Positions 7,159 through 9,346 of a stretch of DNA of 9,346 nucleotides are shown here, piece by piece. Source of the stretch: an uncultured Treponema sp. (GTDB taxonomy: Bacteria; Spirochaetota; Spirochaetia; Treponematales; Treponemataceae); assembly GCA_937902445.1 (NCBI GenBank), contig CALELJ010000247.1, positions 1 to 9,346 of the forward strand, written 5' to 3'. The notes below the pieces were generated by a model. It had not been told where the DNA came from and did not search any database. It saw only the letters and a program-made list of their open reading frames with translations. A program made the translations under genes and the position numbers. The stretch's first letter is position 1, and every line of letters begins with the position of its first letter.

Positions 7159-7209
7159 AAAAAGGTGCCGGTGTTGCAAAATCTTTTGATTCGCAGCATT
7201 ACCGGCACC
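7159..7209 (-). terminator. Rho-independent terminator of the Asp-box lipoprotein gene
   Basis: In the leftward direction GGTGCCGGT (7201-7209) pairs perfectly with ACCGGCACC (7164-7172) and is followed by TTTTT (7159-7163). The 28-base loop can itself fold in part (GATT with AATC around TTTT). It lies 34 bases after the stop of the lipoprotein gene and directly before the -10 of the AraC-family gene. Confidence 0.85.
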
Positions 7210-7242
7210 ATGGACTTTTTGAAATGACAGTCTAAGCAAACT

Positions 7243-8118
7243 TTATTTTATGATGTAATAATCAAGGCTGCCGTCTGTATTATAAACGGAGATTCCGTTA
7301 TTTCCGTTGAAGGCGATTGCCTTTGCGATGTTTGGAAGTTTTGTTTCAGACTCGAGGTCAAAAGTTTTTCCACCATCAACACTCTTGAGAATGAACAGAG
7401 AGTACACATAGTTTTTCTCTGCAAGATATGCAAAACGCAATGCTGTTCCGTCGAAGTCAAATTCACTTGTCTTTATCCACTGGCCGGTCAATGGCTTTAT
7501 TTCATCTTCCTTTTTATCAAAAACTTTTTTGCATTCTTCCCAGCTCTTTCCGTAATCGTTTGTGTAATAGATCATTCCGTTGCTGCCACAAAGATAGGCT
7601 TTTCCAGGCTTAACAGAAAAAGCAGATTCAATAAGACCACAGCCTTTTGGATTTTCAAATGTATTCCAGTCACCGCTGGTTCCGTCATATTCATATGCAT
7701 TGCCTGTTGTCCATACGCATCCAATTTCTTCATTTTTGAAAGTGATGCCCTTTGTTCTTTTTGCCGGATGATTTTTCAATGAAGTCCAGGTCTTTCCACC
7801 GTCTGAAGTCTTTACGACTGCCTTGTCTTCTCCGGTTGCGTAACATGTTTTCTCATCAACAGGGCTCAGACTGAACAAAGACGATGACCTGTTTTCACCC
7901 TTCTCCCAGGTCTTTCCGCCATCTACCGTGTAGCGCACCCTTCCGTCTTCACCAACAGCACATCCGATCTTTGAGTTACCCATTGCACCTGCATAGATGA
8001 CACCTTCATTCTTTGCAGAAACAAGTACGTGGCTGAGTCCTTTTCCGCAGCTTGTGAAATAAGTTCCTGATGCAATTGTCAGTGCACATGCCGAAATAAG
8101 TTTTATAAGTTTTGTCAT
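7243..8118 (-). CDS. Lipoprotein with four Asp-box (BNR/Ycf48-like) repeats
   Basis: This 291-residue lipoprotein is predicted to fold as a beta-propeller facing the periplasm or cell surface. The signal peptide ends in FTSC with Cys24 as the lipid site. Four Asp-box motifs of the S/T-x-D-x-G-x-T-W kind are seen: TVDGGKTW (64-71), TSDGGKTW (104-111), TNDYGKSW (186-193) and SVDGGKTF (246-253). Each is followed by a beta-strand, with further degenerate blades between. Asp boxes occur in sialidases and also in non-enzymatic Ycf48/HCF136-type proteins. No sialidase catalytic residues (the arginine triad or an FRIP motif) are visible, so I infer a binding or assembly role. ATG 8118 is preferred over the in-frame ATG at 8130. 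The latter has its purine run directly against the codon, while GGATGG is 8 bases from 8118. It is flanked by its own terminator. Confidence 0.85.
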   Translation of the reverse strand: MTKLIKLISACALTIASGTYFTSCGKGLSHVLVSAKNEGVIYAGAMGNSKIGCAVGEDGRVRYTVDGGKTWEKGENRSSSLFSLSPVDEKTCYATGEDKAVVKTSDGGKTWTSLKNHPAKRTKGITFKNEEIGCVWTTGNAYEYDGTSGDWNTFENPKGCGLIESAFSVKPGKAYLCGSNGMIYYTNDYGKSWEECKKVFDKKEDEIKPLTGQWIKTSEFDFDGTALRFAYLAEKNYVYSLFILKSVDGGKTFDLESETKLPNIAKAIAFNGNNGISVYNTDGSLDYYIIK

Positions 8119-8171
8119 GATTTGTACCATCCTTTGTTTTCAAGATGGCTTTAGGATAAAAGACAATGGCC

Positions 8172-8187
8172 TTTTCATGAATGAAAA
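8172..8187. repeat. Inverted repeat TTTTCAT-GA-ATGAAAA
   Basis: A perfect 7-bp inverted repeat with a 2-base centre lies 54 bases upstream of the Asp-box lipoprotein start. It could be an operator. No clear promoter boxes were found next to it, and AT-rich palindromes of this size can occur by chance. Confidence 0.3.
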
Positions 8188-8190
8188 AAA

Positions 8191-8221
8191 TGCAATAAAA
8201 CTTGTACTATCTGCAATAAAA
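8191..8221. repeat. Direct repeat TGCAATAAAA, two copies 21 bp apart
   Basis: Identical 10-base copies lie at 8191-8200 and 8212-8221, start to start 21 bases, which is two helical turns. They are upstream of the Asp-box lipoprotein gene, and the second overlaps the T run of the desulfoferrodoxin terminator. Same-face spacing is typical of AraC-type tandem sites, but this is inference only. Confidence 0.4.
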
Positions 8222-8263
8222 ACCGACCGTATCAATGAAACACACTACCATTCATACGGCCGG
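8218..8263 (-). terminator. Rho-independent terminator of the desulfoferrodoxin gene
   Basis: In the leftward direction CCGGCCGTAT (8254-8263) pairs with ATACGGTCGG (8223-8232) with a single G-T pair, followed by TTTTT (8218-8222). Four more pairs can form inside after one C-C mismatch. It begins 23 bases past the desulfoferrodoxin stop codon. Confidence 0.88.
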
Positions 8264-8286
8264 AAAAACTCTCTCTCCAGCAGTTT

Positions 8287-8709
8287 TTAGCAGTTGCTTA
8301 TCACAGTGGAACTTTTTTTCAGCGGTTTACCACAGGTTCCTTTCCAGAGTTTATGCAGGTTGCAGAATTCATAGGCCGCCTGCACATGTTCACCCGTCAT
8401 GACGGCAAATTCCACCTGGGGTGCATTTCCCGCCTCAAGCCATTGCTGCTGAATTCCCCTGTCAGTTTCGAGGAGAATCCATTCGATGTAATGGCCTGTT
8501 TCAGAGGGATGAAGTTTTGAACCAACGGTCACCGTAACCGTATTTCCATTGATCTTGATCACGGGCACATGTTTTTCCGCAAGTTCATCCTTTTCTCCCG
8601 GAACAAGTTTTTCCATAGGCTGACCGCAACAGATTGTTGGAGTTCCAGAATCCTTTACGATGGCCACGATTTTGCCGCATATAGGGCAATGATAGAATTT
8701 CAGCTGCAT
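8287..8709 (-). CDS. dfx: Desulfoferrodoxin (2Fe superoxide reductase)
   Basis: This cytoplasmic enzyme reduces superoxide to hydrogen peroxide without making oxygen, a common defence of anaerobes; electrons come from rubredoxin-like donors. The 140-residue protein has both iron centres. Centre I ligands are C8, C11 (CPIC) and the pair C27-C28. Centre II ligands are H47 (in EKH, with the functional E45-K46 pair), H67 (LHP), H73 (GHYIEW), C116 and H119 (FCNLHKLW). It ends in a tail of about 14 residues beyond the usual end, with extra cysteines at C126 and C140. ATG 8709 is chosen because AGGAGG lies 5 bases upstream. The in-frame reading back to 8751 runs through an inverted repeat and is not coding. 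No rubredoxin or peroxidase gene is adjacent. It appears monocistronic, with its own terminator. Confidence 0.96.
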   Translation of the reverse strand: MQLKFYHCPICGKIVAIVKDSGTPTICCGQPMEKLVPGEKDELAEKHVPVIKINGNTVTVTVGSKLHPSETGHYIEWILLETDRGIQQQWLEAGNAPQVEFAVMTGEHVQAAYEFCNLHKLWKGTCGKPLKKSSTVISNC

Positions 8710-8730
8710 ATCTTCCTCCTGATTAAAGAT

Positions 8731-8751
8731 TTGAGAATCCAGACTTCTCAA
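8731..8751. promoter_or_regulatory. Candidate operator or leader hairpin upstream of desulfoferrodoxin
   Basis: TTGAGAA (8731-8737) and TTCTCAA (8745-8751) form a perfect 7-bp inverted repeat with a 7-base centre, 21 bp in all, ending 21 bases before the desulfoferrodoxin start. It does not match the PerR, Fur or CIRCE consensus that I know. It could be a repressor site for a stress regulator or a 5' leader stem. Confidence 0.45.
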
Positions 8752-8774
8752 GAATGAAGATACAGCCCTTTGAA

Positions 8775-8802
8775 AATATAATCCAATGAAATCAACCGCA
8801 AA
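8775..8802 (-). promoter_or_regulatory. Candidate promoter of the desulfoferrodoxin gene
   Basis: Leftward TATATT (8775-8780) with TTTGCG (8797-8802) 16 bases upstream is the best -10/-35 pair. The start would be near 8768, giving a leader of about 59 bases that includes the inverted repeat at 8731-8751. The -35 is weak. Confidence 0.35.
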
Positions 8803-8839
8803 CCGTCATCAACGGCTCATCAGTTCTACAGGTTCATTT

Positions 8840-9346
8840 TTACCTTCTGGCAGAGTCCCTGTATCGTTCAACAAGTTCTTCCCTGGTGGAACATCCGTTT
8901 CTTTCGCGAGCAGCCTTGAGCTTTCTGTATATGGTGTTTTCGCTGAACCCCGACACTTCTTTTTGATAGGTTTTCCCGTCCAGAAGCTGATCAAGAATTT
9001 TCCGCTCATCATCAAACAGAACAAGATCATCACTTCCCTGTTTCATGGAAACTGCGCAGTAGTAGGCCATCACAAACCAGAAGGCACGCACTACATGGAT
9101 CAAAAATAAAATTGTTGATTCCTCATTCAGCACAAATGCAGTCGCGGCACAGATGAAATACAGCACAAGAAAATGAAGTTCGTGACGCGGAGAAAAAATG
9201 GACGCAATGAAAACCACAAAAAGCGGAGTGTAATTATTAAACAGAAAAGTTTTTTCAAAGGCCGTGAGAAAAACAAGAAGCACTGAATAGATTGCAAGAA
9301 AATACGGAACAACCTTTGTCCTGAAAATCAAGGCGAGCGGTACGTA
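8840..9346 (-). CDS. Membrane protein with LuxR-type DNA-binding domain (5' end outside window)
   Basis: The last 168 codons are visible. The frame stays open to the window edge, so the N-terminus is probably missing. A TTG at 9331 could start it, but no ribosome site precedes it. Four hydrophobic segments follow (counting from the TTG codon about 9-25, 33-46, 51-68 and 72-94), then a short linker and a LuxR/GerE-like helix-turn-helix at about 104-158, with the recognition region SENTIYRKLKAARER and the closing STREELVERYR. This looks like a one-component membrane regulator in which integral helices, not a receiver domain, feed a LuxR-type output. The ligand and target genes are unknown. It is 130 bases upstream of desulfoferrodoxin on the same strand. 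Only a weak hairpin (CCGT with ACGG near 8803-8815) lies between, so read-through is possible. Confidence 0.75.
   Translation of the reverse strand, partial: YVPLALIFRTKVVPYFLAIYSVLLVFLTAFEKTFLFNNYTPLFVVFIASIFSPRHELHFLVLYFICAATAFVLNEESTILFLIHVVRAFWFVMAYYCAVSMKQGSDDLVLFDDERKILDQLLDGKTYQKEVSGFSENTIYRKLKAARERNGCSTREELVERYRDSARR

Noticed and set aside
7243..8118. Sialidase function for the Asp-box protein
   Set aside because: Asp boxes are structural. No FRIP motif, arginine triad or nucleophile Tyr/Glu pattern is visible, and the protein is short for a sialidase.
8786..9109. Rightward open frame of about 107 codons
   Set aside because: It lies opposite the LuxR-type gene, has no ribosome site, and shows no domain-like or membrane pattern beyond that mirrored from the other strand.
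1..9346. CRISPR array, tRNA, rRNA, insertion sequence or riboswitch
   Set aside because: No regularly spaced repeats, cloverleaf, transposase, terminal repeats or recognised riboswitch core were found. Intergenic gaps are all under about 160 bases.

Overview
The window reads like a chromosomal piece of a host-associated anaerobic spirochaete, most likely a gut or rumen Treponema. This is inference. It rests on a periplasmic flavin-based reductase, a two-iron superoxide reductase, three lipoproteins with relaxed lipoboxes (FASC, LAGC, FTSC), and the general codon and base style. No rRNA, tRNA, CRISPR, insertion sequence or phage signal was found. All eight genes look intact except the last, which runs off the right edge.

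Left block (1-4508): a leftward two-gene ABC importer operon (permease, then ATPase, of the SsuBC/TauBC/NrtBCD type, with no binding protein in view) diverges from a large exported flavoprotein. The flavoprotein has an N-terminal export signal, two FMN_bind domains that each carry an SGAT flavinylation motif, and a C-terminal FAD domain of the fumarate/urocanate reductase (flavocytochrome c) family. FAD-binding motifs and part of the catalytic site are kept, but several fumarate-binding positions are replaced, so the electron acceptor is probably not fumarate. The shared intergenic region carries an inverted repeat that overlaps a promoter of the ABC operon. A strong hairpin terminator closes the reductase gene.

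Middle block (4520-7209): a small lipoprotein of unknown function (leftward) diverges from a lipoprotein GH3 beta-N-acetylglucosaminidase of the NagZ type (rightward). The GH3 mRNA start is predicted to lie in a hairpin. It converges on an AraC-family regulator (leftward) whose promoter lies within and beside the terminator of the next gene.

Right block (7210-9346): three leftward genes, each apparently its own transcription unit. They are a lipoprotein with four Asp-box (BNR/Ycf48-like) repeats, desulfoferrodoxin (2Fe superoxide reductase) with its own terminator and an upstream inverted repeat, and a partial membrane-bound regulator with a LuxR-type DNA-binding domain.

The most noteworthy item is the di-FMN/FAD reductase with a remodelled active site and two EF-hand-like calcium loops. 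It suggests respiration or electron disposal onto an unidentified enoate-type substrate in the periplasm, possibly linked to the divergent importer.
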